Assembly (NCBI RefSeq): GCF_000092405.1
Contig: NC_014220.1
Coordinates: 744,001-808,000 of the forward strand
Length of the DNA stretch: 64,000 bases
Reading direction: 5' to 3'
Source of the DNA: Syntrophothermus lipocalidus DSM 12680
GTDB lineage: Bacteria > Bacillota > Syntrophomonadia > Syntrophomonadales > Syntrophothermaceae
Of this stretch, positions 1-8,455 are shown in pieces. Within the stretch, counting starts at the first letter, position 1, and each line of letters starts with the position of its first letter. A program made the position numbers and the translations under genes. The notes under the pieces are model-generated. The model was not told where the DNA came from. It saw nothing but the letters and a program-made list of their open reading frames with translations, and did not search any database.

Positions 1-444
<444 letters not shown>

Positions 445-457
445 CTAAGGAGCAACG

Positions 458-537
458 AAGTGGAGGGAAGAACAGGAGAAGACAGTTCTGAGTGATTGTC
501 TCACTTCCAACTTCCCGCCTCCCACTTCCATTCTCCT
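458..537. repeat. Imperfect palindrome of the GGAAGT-type family after 16S
   Basis: Just after the 16S 3' end lies an imperfect hairpin. Its right arm ACTTCCAACTTCCCGCC (503-519) continuing to ACTTCCATTCTCC resembles the ends of the helix-45 insertion (2583-3051) and of the tRNA spacer repeat (834-939). The left arm is a looser match. It could simply be the 16S processing stem built from this repeat. It contains no gene. Confidence 0.5.
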
Positions 538-576
538 AGGTCGATCGCTAGGCTTCCGCTGTTTTGGTTTATAAAT

Positions 577-728
577 AAGAATTGAGAGTTAAGAGTTAAG
601 AATTAAGAATTAAGAATTAAGAATTAAGAATTGAATGAGGCAAGGTACCCGGATACGGACGAGACAGGAATTGAGTGAAAGACGGCAAAAAATATAATTC
701 TGCATTCTTAATTCTAAATTCTAAATTA
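577..728. repeat. AATTAAG-periodic inverted repeat, 16S-tRNA-Ile spacer
   Basis: The left arm consists of 7-bp units close to AGAATTA repeated about eight times (577-635). The right arm (693-728) is the inverse, TTCTGCATTCTTAATTCT and similar. Between them is a short unique core. A second, related copy with a similar core lies at 1022-1195. No ORF is seen. The unit is much too short and the arms too regular for a CRISPR array. Confidence 0.8.
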
Positions 729-754
729 CAAAGTTTATAAAGCGGTAAGTTTTG

Positions 755-831
755 GGGCCTATAGCTCAGCTGGTCAGAGCGCACGCCTGATAAGCGTGAG
801 GTCGGTGGTTCAAGTCCACCTAGGCCCACCA
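755..831 (+). tRNA. tRNA-Ile (GAT)
   Basis: This is a 77-nt cloverleaf with acceptor GGGCCTA paired to TAGGCCC, discriminator A and encoded CCA. The D arm is AGCTCAG and the T loop is GGTTCAAGTCC. The anticodon GAT is at 789-791. It lies in the 16S-23S spacer, as is usual in bacterial rRNA operons, and would be co-transcribed and trimmed from the rRNA precursor. Confidence 0.97.
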
Positions 832-833
832 AG

Positions 834-939
834 ATGGAAGTTTGAAGTAAGAGGTTAGAGGTTGGAATTTTGGAAGAAATCGTTGTCGAGGAATATCAAT
901 AGTTTCTCCAACATCCAACTTCCGGCATCTTACTTCCAT
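834..939. repeat. GGAAGT-type palindrome between tRNA-Ile and tRNA-Ala
   Basis: The left arm begins ATGGAAGTTTGAAGTAAGAG (834-853). The inverse of the right arm, ending ACTTCCAT at 932-939, begins ATGGAAGTAAGATGCCGGAA. The pair forms a long imperfect hairpin. The arms resemble the ends of the protein-carrying insertion in 23S helix 45 (2583-3051), so this looks like a non-coding member of that family. No ORF is present. Confidence 0.75.
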
Positions 940-943
940 ATTT

Positions 944-1018
944 GGGGGTGTAGCTCAGAGGGAGAGCACCTGCCTTGCAAGCAGGGGGTCAGGAGTTCGA
1001 ATCTCCTCATCTCCACCA
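944..1018 (+). tRNA. tRNA-Ala (TGC)
   Basis: This is a 75-nt cloverleaf with acceptor GGGGGTG paired to CATCTCC (two G-U pairs), discriminator A and encoded CCA. The D arm is AGCTCAG, the T loop is GAGTTCGAATCTC and the anticodon TGC is at 976-978. It is the second tRNA of the rRNA spacer in the usual Ile-Ala order. Confidence 0.96.
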
Positions 1019-1021
1019 AGT

Positions 1022-1195
1022 TATGAATTAAGAATTAGCAAGTAACAATTAACAATTAAGAATTCAGAATTAAGAATTAAGAATTGAATAGGGAAAGCCA
1101 CGAGGTACGGACAGAGCACGAATCAGACATAAGTCAGACTCAAGAAGGAAAAAATATAATTCTACATTCTGCATTCTTAATTCTAAATTCAAATT
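1022..1195. repeat. AATTAAG-periodic inverted repeat, tRNA-Ala-23S spacer
   Basis: This is a second copy of the repeat at 577-728. Left-arm units close to AGAATTA run from 1022 to about 1087, the core is related (GAATTGAAT followed by a purine-rich stretch and GGTACGGAC), and the right arm is at 1153-1195. Immediately downstream, TGGTTCTTTGAAAACTGCAC (1200-1219) is the conserved leader motif that commonly precedes Gram-positive 23S genes. Confidence 0.8.
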
Positions 1196-1863
1196 GATGT
1201 TGGTTCTTTGAAAACTGCACAAGAGAGAATTAGCGCGTTTTAGGTCAAGCGTAGTAAGGGCGTACGGTGGATGCCTAGGCGCTAGGAGGCGAAGAAGGGC
1301 GTGGCAAGCTGCGAAAAGCCACGGGGAGCTGCAAGCGAGCGAAGATCCGTGGATACCCGAATGGGGGAACCCGGTACCTGGGAACAGGTATCATCCCTAC
1401 CTGAACACATAGGGTAGGAGAGGCGAGACCCGGCGAACTGAAACATCTTAGTAGCCGGAGGAGAAGAAAGCAAGAGCGATTCCCTTAGTAGCGGCGAGCG
1501 AAAGGGGAAGAGCCTAAACCGTGCAGGTGTTAAAGGCTGCAGTCGTTGCCTGTACGGGGTAGAGGGGATGTTCGAGGTAGAGCTGCAGATTTACCGGAGC
1601 CGAAGGCTGTTTAGGAGAACGAGGCTGGAAAGCCTGACCACAGAGGGTGAAAGTCCCGTATTCGGAAAGCAGTTGTAGGTTCTAGAGCATACCCCGAGTA
1701 CCGCTGGACACGTGGTATCCGGTGGGAATCAGGGAGGACCACCTCCTAAGGCTAAATACTACCTAGCGACCGATAGCGCATAGTACCGTGAGGGAAAGGT
1801 GAAAAGCACCCCGGGAGGGGAGTGAAATAGAACCTGAAACCGTATGCCTACAAGCAGTCAGAG

Positions 1864-1967
1864 TCTGGCACTCAACTCAGTGCTCATTTGCAGATTAAGA
1901 GGGAGTTATGGACCCGGGAGGGTAAGTAAGGGATAAGAGTGGAGTGGGCAGCGAGTTGAGTGCCGGA
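1864..1967 (+). mobile_element. CCGGCACTCA-type hairpin insertion in 23S helix 25
   Basis: The 104-nt insertion has left end TCTGGCACTCAACTC (1864-1878) and right end GAGTTGAGTGCCGGA (1953-1967), which match in 14 of 15 positions, the exception being a G-U pair. It sits where E. coli has the helix 25 hairpin (near 545), between AAGCAGTCAGAG and TGATGGCGTACTTTTTGTA. No ORF is seen in its interior. It belongs to the family described at 261-357. Confidence 0.88.
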
Positions 1968-2582
1968 TGATGGCGTACTTTTTGTAGAACGGGCCGGCGA
2001 GTTACGGTAGCAAGCGAGGTTAAGCCTGATTAAGGGTGGAGCCGAAGCGAAAGCGAGTCTGAAGAGGGCGAATAGTTTGCTGCTGTAGACCCGAAACCGG
2101 GTGATCTACCCATGTCCAGGGTGAAGCGGTGGTAAAGCATCGTGGAGGCCCGAACCAGATGGCGTTGAAAAGCCAGTGGATGAGGTGTGGGTAGGGGTGA
2201 AATGCCAATCGAACCCGGAGATAGCTGGTTCTCCCCGAAATAGCTTTAGGGCTAGCCTCAGGGGTTTCTTAGCGGAGGTAGAGCACTGGTTGGGCTAGGG
2301 GCCTTACCCGGTTACCGAACCTTCCCAAACTGCGAATGCCGTTAAGTGAACCCTGGGAGTCAGACTATGGGTGATAAGGTTCATAGTCGAGAGGGAAACA
2401 GCCCAGACCGCCAGTTAAGGTCCCAAATCCAGGCTAAGTGGGAAAGGAAGTGGGGTTGCGAAGACAGCCAGGATGTTGGCTTAGAAGCAGCCATCATTCA
2501 AAGAGTGCGTAATAGCTCACTGGTCAAGTGACCCTGCGCCGAAAATGTAACGGGGCTCAAGTCTGGAACCGAAGCTGCGGAT

Positions 2583-3051
2583 ATGGAGGTTGGAGGCCAG
2601 AGGTAGGAAGTAGGAAGAGGGGCTAAAGAGACCTGGAGGACAGAGCATATGGCTATTAGAGGATATGAAGACCTAGAGGTATACCAACTTGGGTACCAAC
2701 TGGCAATGATGGTACATCGGAAGAGCCAGGAGATGCCAGCGAGTGAGAGATACGAACTAGGTCGACAGATTCGGAAGGCGGCGATATCAGTACCGGCCAA
2801 TATAGCGGAAGGATATGGTCGCAAGGATTCTGCAAAAGAGTTCAAGCACTTTCTTAGGAACGCTATGGGTTCAGTAAACGAGGTACAGGTTTATATAGAC
2901 ATGAATGAAGGACCTGGGATATGTAGATGGAAGGGCCCATGAGGAACTAAGGAGTGGGTATGCTCTGTTAGGGAAGAAACTATACCATTTGATAAAGAGT
3001 TGGAACAGAGATGAATGATCCGACTTCCGACTTCCGGCCTCCAACTTCCAT
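2583..3051 (+). mobile_element. Intervening sequence in 23S helix 45
   Basis: The 469-nt insertion lies between GAAGCTGCGGAT and GTGGTAGGGGAGCGTTCTTA, the helix 45 position (E. coli near 1170). Its ends form a long imperfect inverted repeat: ATGGAGGTTGGAGGCCAGAG on the left, and the inverse of the right end begins ATGGAAGTTGGAGGCCGGAA. It carries the four-helix-bundle IVS protein gene at 2649-3018, which has a frameshift. Palindromes with related arms lie at 834-939 and 458-537, suggesting one dispersed family. Confidence 0.9.
2649..3018 (+). pseudogene. Four-helix-bundle 23S rRNA IVS protein, frameshifted
   Basis: The first 86 or so codons encode a typical 23S-rRNA intervening-sequence protein (pfam05635/TIGR02436 type): YEDLEVYQLGYQLAMMVHR, then RQIRKAAISVPANIAEGYGR and FLRNAMGSVNEVQVYID. 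These are usually 115-120 residue four-helix bundles of unproven role. The open frame ends early at 2942. In the next frame, starting at 2905, the sequence reads MKDLGYVDGRAHEELRSGY, then ALLGKKLYHLIKSW, which is the expected last helix, ending at TGA 3016-3018. One extra A at about 2904 accounts for the shift. Joined, the protein would be about 122 residues. There is no obvious slippery site, so this is either a broken gene or a sequencing error. Confidence 0.85.
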
Positions 3052-3217
3052 GTGGTAGGGGAGCGTTCTTACTGGGCAGAAGCCATACCGTAAGGAATGG
3101 TGGACTGGTAAGAAGAGAGAATGCCGGCATGAGTAAGCGAGAAGGCAGGTGAGAATCCTGTCCGCCGAAAGCCTAAGGTTTCCTGGGGAAGGCTCGTCCA
3201 CCCAGGGTAAGCCGGGA

Positions 3218-3250
<33 letters not shown>

Positions 3251-3514
3251 GAATCGGTTGAGAATCCGATGCCACCTTCAGACCGATTGAGCGAAGGGGT
3301 GACGCAGGAGGGTAGGCGAAGCGCACGGATGGAAAAGTGCGTCCAAGCCCGTAGGGTGCAAGGCAGGCAAATCCGCCTTGCGGAGAGCCTGAGGGGTGAC
3401 GGGGAGCGAATATTAGTAGCGAAGTCGCTGAACCCAAACTGCCAAGAAAAGCCTCTAGCGAGGTTTGGGGTGCCCGTACCGCAAACCGACACAGGTAGGC
3501 GAGGAGAGAATCCT

Positions 3515-3546
<32 letters not shown>

Positions 3547-3745
3547 CGGACAAAATCGGCCCCGTAACTTCGGGAGAAGGGGTACCCCGATAGTGTAGCC
3601 GTAATATACTTATGGTGGCACGAGGGGGTCGCAGTGACCAGGCCCAGGCGACTGTTTACCAAAAACACAGGTCTCTGCAAAATCGAAAGATGAAGTATAG
3701 AGGCTGACGCCTGCCCGGTGCCGGAAGGTTAAGGGGAAGGGTTAT

Positions 3746-4046
3746 CCGGCACTCAATGGTCTTTACCAGGAGGAGATAAAGTGTACTACGTGTATGTATT
3801 AGTAAGCGAAGAGGGAAAGACGTATCTAGGATACACGTCAGACCTCAAGCGGCGGATACAGGAGCACAATGAAGGCAGGAACAAGTGGACACGTGGGCAC
3901 AGAAGGAGATTAGCATACTATGAAGCGTATGCGAGCGATGCGGACGCAAGGAGAAGGGAAAGGAATCTCAAGCGTTCGGGACAGGCCAGAAGATGGCTTA
4001 GGGAGCGCATACGGGAGAGCGTGAAGTAGAGACCATTGAGTGCCGG
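3746..4046 (+). mobile_element. CCGGCACTCA-type element in 23S helix 68 carrying a nuclease gene
   Basis: This 301-nt insertion has perfect 17-bp terminal inverted repeats: CCGGCACTCAATGGTCT at 3746-3762 and its complement at 4030-4046. It lies between GGTTAAGGGGAAGGGTTAT and AGAAGCTCTGAACCGAAGCC, the tip of helix 68 (E. coli 1830-1905), next to the tRNA exit site of the large subunit. Most of its length is the GIY-YIG ORF at 3781-4029. It is the only coding member of the five-copy family seen here and may be the parental form. Confidence 0.93.
3781..4029 (+). CDS. GIY-YIG nuclease-domain protein encoded inside 23S rRNA
   Basis: This is an 82-residue protein consisting of a single GIY-YIG domain of the small UPF0213/YhbQ type. 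Visible motifs are VYV (GIY position) at residues 4-6 and YLG (YIG position) at 16-18, the helix SDLKRRIQEHN with the expected arginine, and the metal-binding glutamate in ARRRERNLKRSG. The start is GTG 3781, preceded by a strong ribosome-binding site AGGAGG at 3768-3773. The stop is TAG 4027-4029, one base before the right inverted repeat. GIY-YIG enzymes cut nucleic acids and include homing endonucleases. A role in mobility or in cutting the rRNA insertion is an inference. Whether the ORF is translated from pre-rRNA or from excised RNA is unknown. Confidence 0.88.
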   Translation: MYYVYVLVSEEGKTYLGYTSDLKRRIQEHNEGRNKWTRGHRRRLAYYEAYASDADARRRERNLKRSGQARRWLRERIRESVK

Positions 4047-4055
4047 AGAAGCTCT

Positions 4056-4169
<114 letters not shown>

Positions 4170-4404
4170 GACGAGGGGCTCGGTGAAATTGTAATACCGG
4201 TGAAGATGCCGGTTACCTGCGACAGGACAGAAAGACCCCGTGGAGCTTTACTGTAGCCTGATATTGGATTTTGGCAGGTCATGTACAGGATAGGTGGGAG
4301 GCTGGGAAGCAGGGCCGCCAGGTTCTGTGGAGCCGTTGGTGGGATACCACTCTTGGCTTGCTGGAGTTCTAACCTGCCCCCGTGAGCCGGGGGAGGGACA
4401 GTGT

Positions 4405-4442
<38 letters not shown>

Positions 4443-4443
4443 G

Positions 4444-4478
<35 letters not shown>

Positions 4479-4614
4479 TGGAAATCGCGCGTAGAGTGCA
4501 AAGGCAGAAGGGAGCTTGACTGCGAGAGGGACGCTTCGAGCAGGGACGAAAGTCGGGCTTAGTGATCCGGCGGTACCGAGTGGAAGGGCCGTCGCTCAAC
4601 GGACAAAAGCTACC

Positions 4615-4646
<32 letters not shown>

Positions 4647-4647
4647 C

Positions 4648-4743
<96 letters not shown>

Positions 4744-4748
4744 TACGT

Positions 4749-4791
<43 letters not shown>

Positions 4792-4818
4792 TCGCAGGCG
4801 CAGGAGAATTGAGGGGAG

Positions 4819-4849
<31 letters not shown>

Positions 4850-4906
4850 AGACCGCTGGTGTACCAGTTGTTCCGCCAGGGGCACAGCTGGGTAGCTATG
4901 TCTGGA

Positions 4907-4941
<35 letters not shown>

Positions 4942-4963
4942 GACCCCAAGATGAGTTCTCCCA

Positions 4964-5063
4964 CCCGGCACTCAACCAGGCACTTAGCAGGAAGCGAGGA
5001 TTGTATCAGCGGATGCTGGTAGAAGAGGCAAGCGAGATGTTAGGTGTCGGGTTGAGTGCCGGG
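4964..5063 (+). mobile_element. CCGGCACTCA-type hairpin insertion in 23S helix 98
   Basis: This 100-nt insertion has perfect 14-bp inverted ends: CCCGGCACTCAACC (4964-4977) and its complement at 5050-5063. It replaces the helix 98 hairpin after GATGAGTTCTCCCA. It holds no ORF. It shares the interior string AGCAGGAAGC with the 16S copy, the only clear interior similarity among the copies. Confidence 0.9.
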
Positions 5064-5205
5064 GTAAGACCCCAGCAAGACTAGCTGGTAGATAGGCCGG
5101 GGGTGTAAGCACAGCAATGTGTTGAGCCGACCGGTACTAATAGGTCGAGGGCTTGACCTAGGCGCTTTAAAATCTCTTGTGCAGTTTTGAGAGAGCCTAG
5201 AATAA

Positions 5206-5410
5206 GCCACAGATGAACACAGATTTACACAGATGAGCACAGATAAATAAAAAATACAAATAAAAATATCAGTGTTAATCAGTGTTAATCTGACGGTCTA
5301 CACAGAGTCGAGATTGGTGGAACATAAAGATTGGCCTGCTAGAAGAAGGGTCAGTCGTAATTTTCAAGATAATCAGTGTAAATCAGTGCTAATCAGTGTG
5401 TATCTGTGGC
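5206..5410. repeat. CACAGAT/ATCAGTG periodic inverted repeat, 23S-5S spacer
   Basis: The left arm GCCACAGATGAACACAGATT (5206 on) and the right arm ending TCAGTGTGTATCTGTGGC (5410) are inverse to each other, each built of short units (ACACAGAT or ATCAGTGTTA). An inner pair of ATCAGTGTTA units lies at 5268-5291. Related arms recur at 8402-8445 and 14103-14311. No gene is seen. The family type is common in intergenic DNA of many bacteria, but its function is not established. Confidence 0.8.
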
Positions 5411-5431
5411 TCTGAAAATTGAAATAAAAAT

Positions 5432-5541
5432 TCCTGGTGGCCATAGCGGAGGGGAAACACCCGTTCCCATACCGAACACGGAAGTTAAGCCCTCCAGCGC
5501 CGATGGTACTGCTAACGCGGGAGAGTAGGTCGCTGCCAGGA
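5432..5541 (+). rRNA. rrf: 5S ribosomal RNA
   Basis: The 5S gene runs from TCCTGGTGGCCATAGCGGAG to GTAGGTCGCTGCCAGGA, with the paired termini TCCTGG/CCAGGA and the conserved core CCCGTTCCCATACCGAACAC. It is the last gene of the rRNA operon and is followed directly by a terminator. Confidence 0.95.
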
Positions 5542-5551
5542 TCTATTTTCT

Positions 5552-5579
5552 AAAACCCAGCCTAAACGCTGGGTTTTTT
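5552..5579 (+). terminator. rRNA operon terminator
   Basis: The hairpin AAAACCCAGC / GCTGGGTTTT closes a short loop and is followed by a run of T, ending the rRNA operon after 5S. Confidence 0.9.
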
Positions 5580-5630
5580 GATTTTGGGTCGAATGCTATG
5601 AGGAGTAAAAGGAAAAGTTACGTCAGGGCT

Positions 5631-5639
5631 TGCTATAAT
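5631..5639 (+). promoter_or_regulatory. Extended -10 promoter for the HD-GYP gene
   Basis: TGCTATAAT is an extended -10 box about 75 bp upstream of the chosen start at 5715. No good -35 is visible at 17 bp. The same TGCTATAAT string occurs at 34248-34256 and 36871-36879. It lies downstream of the longest possible ORF start (5598), which supports the shorter protein. Confidence 0.45.
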
Positions 5640-5714
5640 TGGCACAATAGAGGAAAAAAGGACAAAGGTGTGGAATTGTACACAAATAAGAGCATTTTTA
5701 GTAGGGGTGTGTCG

Positions 5715-7871
5715 ATGGGAAAGAGGACTGACGAAATAGGGGTTGCTATAATAGGCGGAGGACAGGGGTGTTTGGAGCTACTGCAGCTTTTTGATCATTT
5801 GCGGCTGGAAGAATTCCAGGCGAGGATTGTTGGAGTGGCTGATTTGCGGTCTGATGTTCCCGGGATGCTATACGCGCGAGCCCAAGGATTAATGACTACT
5901 ACTGTTTTTACGGACTTTTACTCCAACCCAGATGTGAAGATGATAATAGAGCTAACGGGTAGTGAGGAGGTTCTGAACGAGATCTACCGTACGAAACCCC
6001 CTTATATCAAGGTCATAGACCATGTCGGAGCCCGGTTGTTCTGGGATTTAATGAAATTGAAGGCTGAGCACCGGGCACGTAACATTTTAGAGTCTACCCG
6101 TGATGCTTACCTGGTCGTGAACTCAAAAGGGAGTTTGTTGCATTTTAACCAGGCAGCTAGCGAGATGCTGAGACAAGGTTGTGAATTGCGAATAGGGACT
6201 TCGATAGAGGAGTTGATGAATGCAGTATTTGGGATTGGTGGTCTCCAGCTGCTAAACGAAAGAACAGAGGGGGTATATACCCTTACCGCATTTCGAGAAA
6301 CCCCTGCCGAATTTCCGGCCGAGATATCTCTTTTCCGAGCGGAAATCGATGAGGATGAGTGCTTGGTTATTTCTATACGGGACGTAAGCGAAAGGCTGCA
6401 GGCCGAAAAAGAGATATCCCGTCTTCACCGTTACGAGCGGCTGTTCAGCAATGCTGCAGCAGACTTTGCTTTGTCAAGGAACTTGAACCAGTCGATACGA
6501 TCCACGCTGAAAATGATCGGGGAGAGCTTTGGGGAATGTAAGGTCGGTTTGTGGCGGATTGATTCAAAACAAAAACAAATGGTGTTGAAGAGCAAGTGGT
6601 CGGCTGACGAGGAATTCGATGATGGCGGTTTTGAGATATTGAAGGAGAAAGATGTGCCAGTTTTATGGAGAGAAGTGACTACGGGCAGGGCGGTGAAACT
6701 CAGCAGTCTAAAAGAACTAACAGAAAGCGAACGAGTTGTTTTCGCCAGATGCGGTATTCGATCGCTGGCTGGGGTCCCGGTACTGGGCGAGGATGACCGG
6801 TGGGGTGTTTTGTTGGTAGAAAGCAAGACGGCTAGGGAATGGACGGACGGAGAACTGGAGCTTTTGTCAGCCATAGTCAACATCATGGAGAGCGGGTTGC
6901 AGCGAGAAAAGGCACAACGAGCTCTGCGAGAATCGGAAGCGCTTTACCAGGCCATGGTAGACAAGTCCTTGACCGGCATCTATATACTCCAAGATGGGGT
7001 GTTTCTTTATGTCAATAAGCGCATGGCTGAGATATTCGGTTATGCTGAAGAAGAGCTACTGAACAAGAATCCGCTCGATGTTATAGTCTATCCTGGCGAT
7101 CGGTGGCTAGTGGATAAACAGTTAAAAGACCGCTTGTCCGGGGAAGTCTCCAGTGTTCATTATATTTTTCGGGGGGTGAGGAGGGACGGTAAGGTGATAT
7201 GGCTCGAGTGTATGGGAGCCAGGTTGATGATTAAAGGCCGCCCAGCGATTATCGGTAATCTGATGGATGTCACCGAACGGATACAGAACGAAGAGCAACG
7301 CAGCAGGATTTTTGACGCCATAACCATGCTAGCGGTAGGCATGGTCGAACAGAGGGACCCTTATACTGCTGGTCACCAGAGACGGGTGGCTGCGATTGCC
7401 ACCGCAATAGGCAGGTACATGGGCCTGCCAGAGGACAGAATCGAGGGTCTGCGGTTAGCGGCTTTGCTCCATGACATCGGTAAATTTGCCGTTCCTATTG
7501 AAATACTGACTAAGCCAGGGAAGCTGCGTCCTTCCGAGTTTGAATTCATTAAATTGCACAGTCAAGTTGGAGCGGAGATACTGGCTGAAGTACCTTTCCC
7601 TTGGGACATATCTTCTATAGTGACGCAGCATCACGAAAGGTTGGACGGATCCGGGTATCCGAGTGGGCTCAGGGGCGAAGAAATATGCCTGGAAGCCAGA
7701 ATCATAGCTGTAGCCGACGTGGTGGAGGCGATGTCATCTCACCGGCCCTACCGCCCTTCTTTGGGATTAGAAGCTGCTTTGGAAGAAGTGAAAAACAATG
7801 CGGGCAAGCTCTATGATCCGGAGGTCGTGAGGGCCCTGCTCGAGGTAGCGGACGTGCTGGAGCTGCAGTGA
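5715..7871 (+). CDS. Rossmann-PAS-GAF-PAS-HD-GYP signalling protein
   Basis: This is a 718-residue probable cyclic-di-GMP phosphodiesterase. Domains in order: an N-terminal dinucleotide-binding-like fold (residues 8-118, glycine-rich loop AIIGGGQG), PAS (about 122-235), GAF (about 245-395), PAS (about 410-525) and HD-GYP (about 535-700). The last has the metal-binding HD in LLHDIGKFAVP near 585 and the signature HHERLDGSGYPSG near 640-650. No membrane segment is seen, so it is cytoplasmic. An in-frame start at 5598 would add 39 residues lacking similarity. ATG 5715 follows AGGGGTG and matches where the conserved fold begins. It converges on the flagellar rod genes flgJ/flgG, fitting a motility or lifestyle role, although the input signal is unknown. 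The Rossmann-like domain in place of a typical receiver is unusual. Confidence 0.88.
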   Translation: MGKRTDEIGVAIIGGGQGCLELLQLFDHLRLEEFQARIVGVADLRSDVPGMLYARAQGLMTTTVFTDFYSNPDVKMIIELTGSEEVLNEIYRTKPPYIKVIDHVGARLFWDLMKLKAEHRARNILESTRDAYLVVNSKGSLLHFNQAASEMLRQGCELRIGTSIEELMNAVFGIGGLQLLNERTEGVYTLTAFRETPAEFPAEISLFRAEIDEDECLVISIRDVSERLQAEKEISRLHRYERLFSNAAADFALSRNLNQSIRSTLKMIGESFGECKVGLWRIDSKQKQMVLKSKWSADEEFDDGGFEILKEKDVPVLWREVTTGRAVKLSSLKELTESERVVFARCGIRSLAGVPVLGEDDRWGVLLVESKTAREWTDGELELLSAIVNIMESGLQREKAQRALRESEALYQAMVDKSLTGIYILQDGVFLYVNKRMAEIFGYAEEELLNKNPLDVIVYPGDRWLVDKQLKDRLSGEVSSVHYIFRGVRRDGKVIWLECMGARLMIKGRPAIIGNLMDVTERIQNEEQRSRIFDAITMLAVGMVEQRDPYTAGHQRRVAAIATAIGRYMGLPEDRIEGLRLAALLHDIGKFAVPIEILTKPGKLRPSEFEFIKLHSQVGAEILAEVPFPWDISSIVTQHHERLDGSGYPSGLRGEEICLEARIIAVADVVEAMSSHRPYRPSLGLEAALEEVKNNAGKLYDPEVVRALLEVADVLELQ

Positions 7872-7886
7872 CCATACAATAACGGT

Positions 7887-8252
7887 TCATCGACTTTTTC
7901 GGCAAATCGTGAGTTGGCGGAAGATTAAATCGGCCAGTCCGGTGCTACCGGTTTTGGCCATCTGGCGAGCAAACTCCTCATCCAGCATGGATTCAAAAAC
8001 CTCACCGCCGAAGCCTTCATCTATTAACCCGCCCTTTGGAACGGTCGAGCGCATGGCCCTTATCATCTGGTAGACCAAAACGCTCTCCAATTCCTGGCAA
8101 GCCTCTTTCAACTTCTCATCGTTTTTATCGTTGTCGTAATCCTTGGCTGCTTCGTTCAATGCCTGCTGGAACTGAGTCTTACTGGTCCTGGTTTTTGCGT
8201 TCGGAGGGAACTCGACTAGGCTTGGCCCTCTAACAGCGGCAATTGCGTCCAA
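7887..8252 (-). CDS. flgJ: FlgJ-type rod-binding protein
   Basis: This is a 121-residue protein with the rod-binding domain found at the N-terminus of FlgJ: KLKEACQELESVLVYQMIRAMRSTVPKGG, then FESMLDEEFARQMAKTGSTGLADLIFRQL. It lacks the C-terminal muramidase domain of proteobacterial FlgJ, as usual for Firmicutes. It helps cap or chaperone flagellar rod assembly in the periplasmic or wall zone. The start is TTG 8252 with AGGAGG about 12 bases upstream. It lies 203 bp downstream of flgG on the same strand. Confidence 0.8.
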   Translation of the reverse strand: MDAIAAVRGPSLVEFPPNAKTRTSKTQFQQALNEAAKDYDNDKNDEKLKEACQELESVLVYQMIRAMRSTVPKGGLIDEGFGGEVFESMLDEEFARQMAKTGSTGLADLIFRQLTICRKSR

Positions 8253-8401
8253 TTTAGACTCGCGCCTCCTATTGACCTGTTACGATTCGATCAGTTCTAT
8301 GCAACACGGCTATTGATTTCAACCATGGATACGATATCCTTTCTTGCGAATCCACAAAATCGGCTCTATTCCCGGTGGTTTTTATTAGGAATGCAGGTTC
8401 C

Positions 8402-8445
8402 ATCAGTGTTAATCAGCGGACATCTGTGTTCATCCGTGGCTTAAC
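8402..8445. repeat. Single arm of the CACAGAT/ATCAGTG repeat
   Basis: ATCAGTGTTAATCAGCGGAC followed by ATCTGTGTTCATCCGTGGC is one arm of the repeat family at 5206-5410, lying in the 203-bp gap between flgJ and flgG. The opposite arm is not evident. Nothing else is seen in the gap. Confidence 0.65.
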
Positions 8446-8455
8446 CCAAACCAAA

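Noticed and set aside
577-1195. AATTAAG tandem units as a CRISPR array
   Set aside because: Units of 7 bp have no spacers and the arms are inverse. No cas genes are present.
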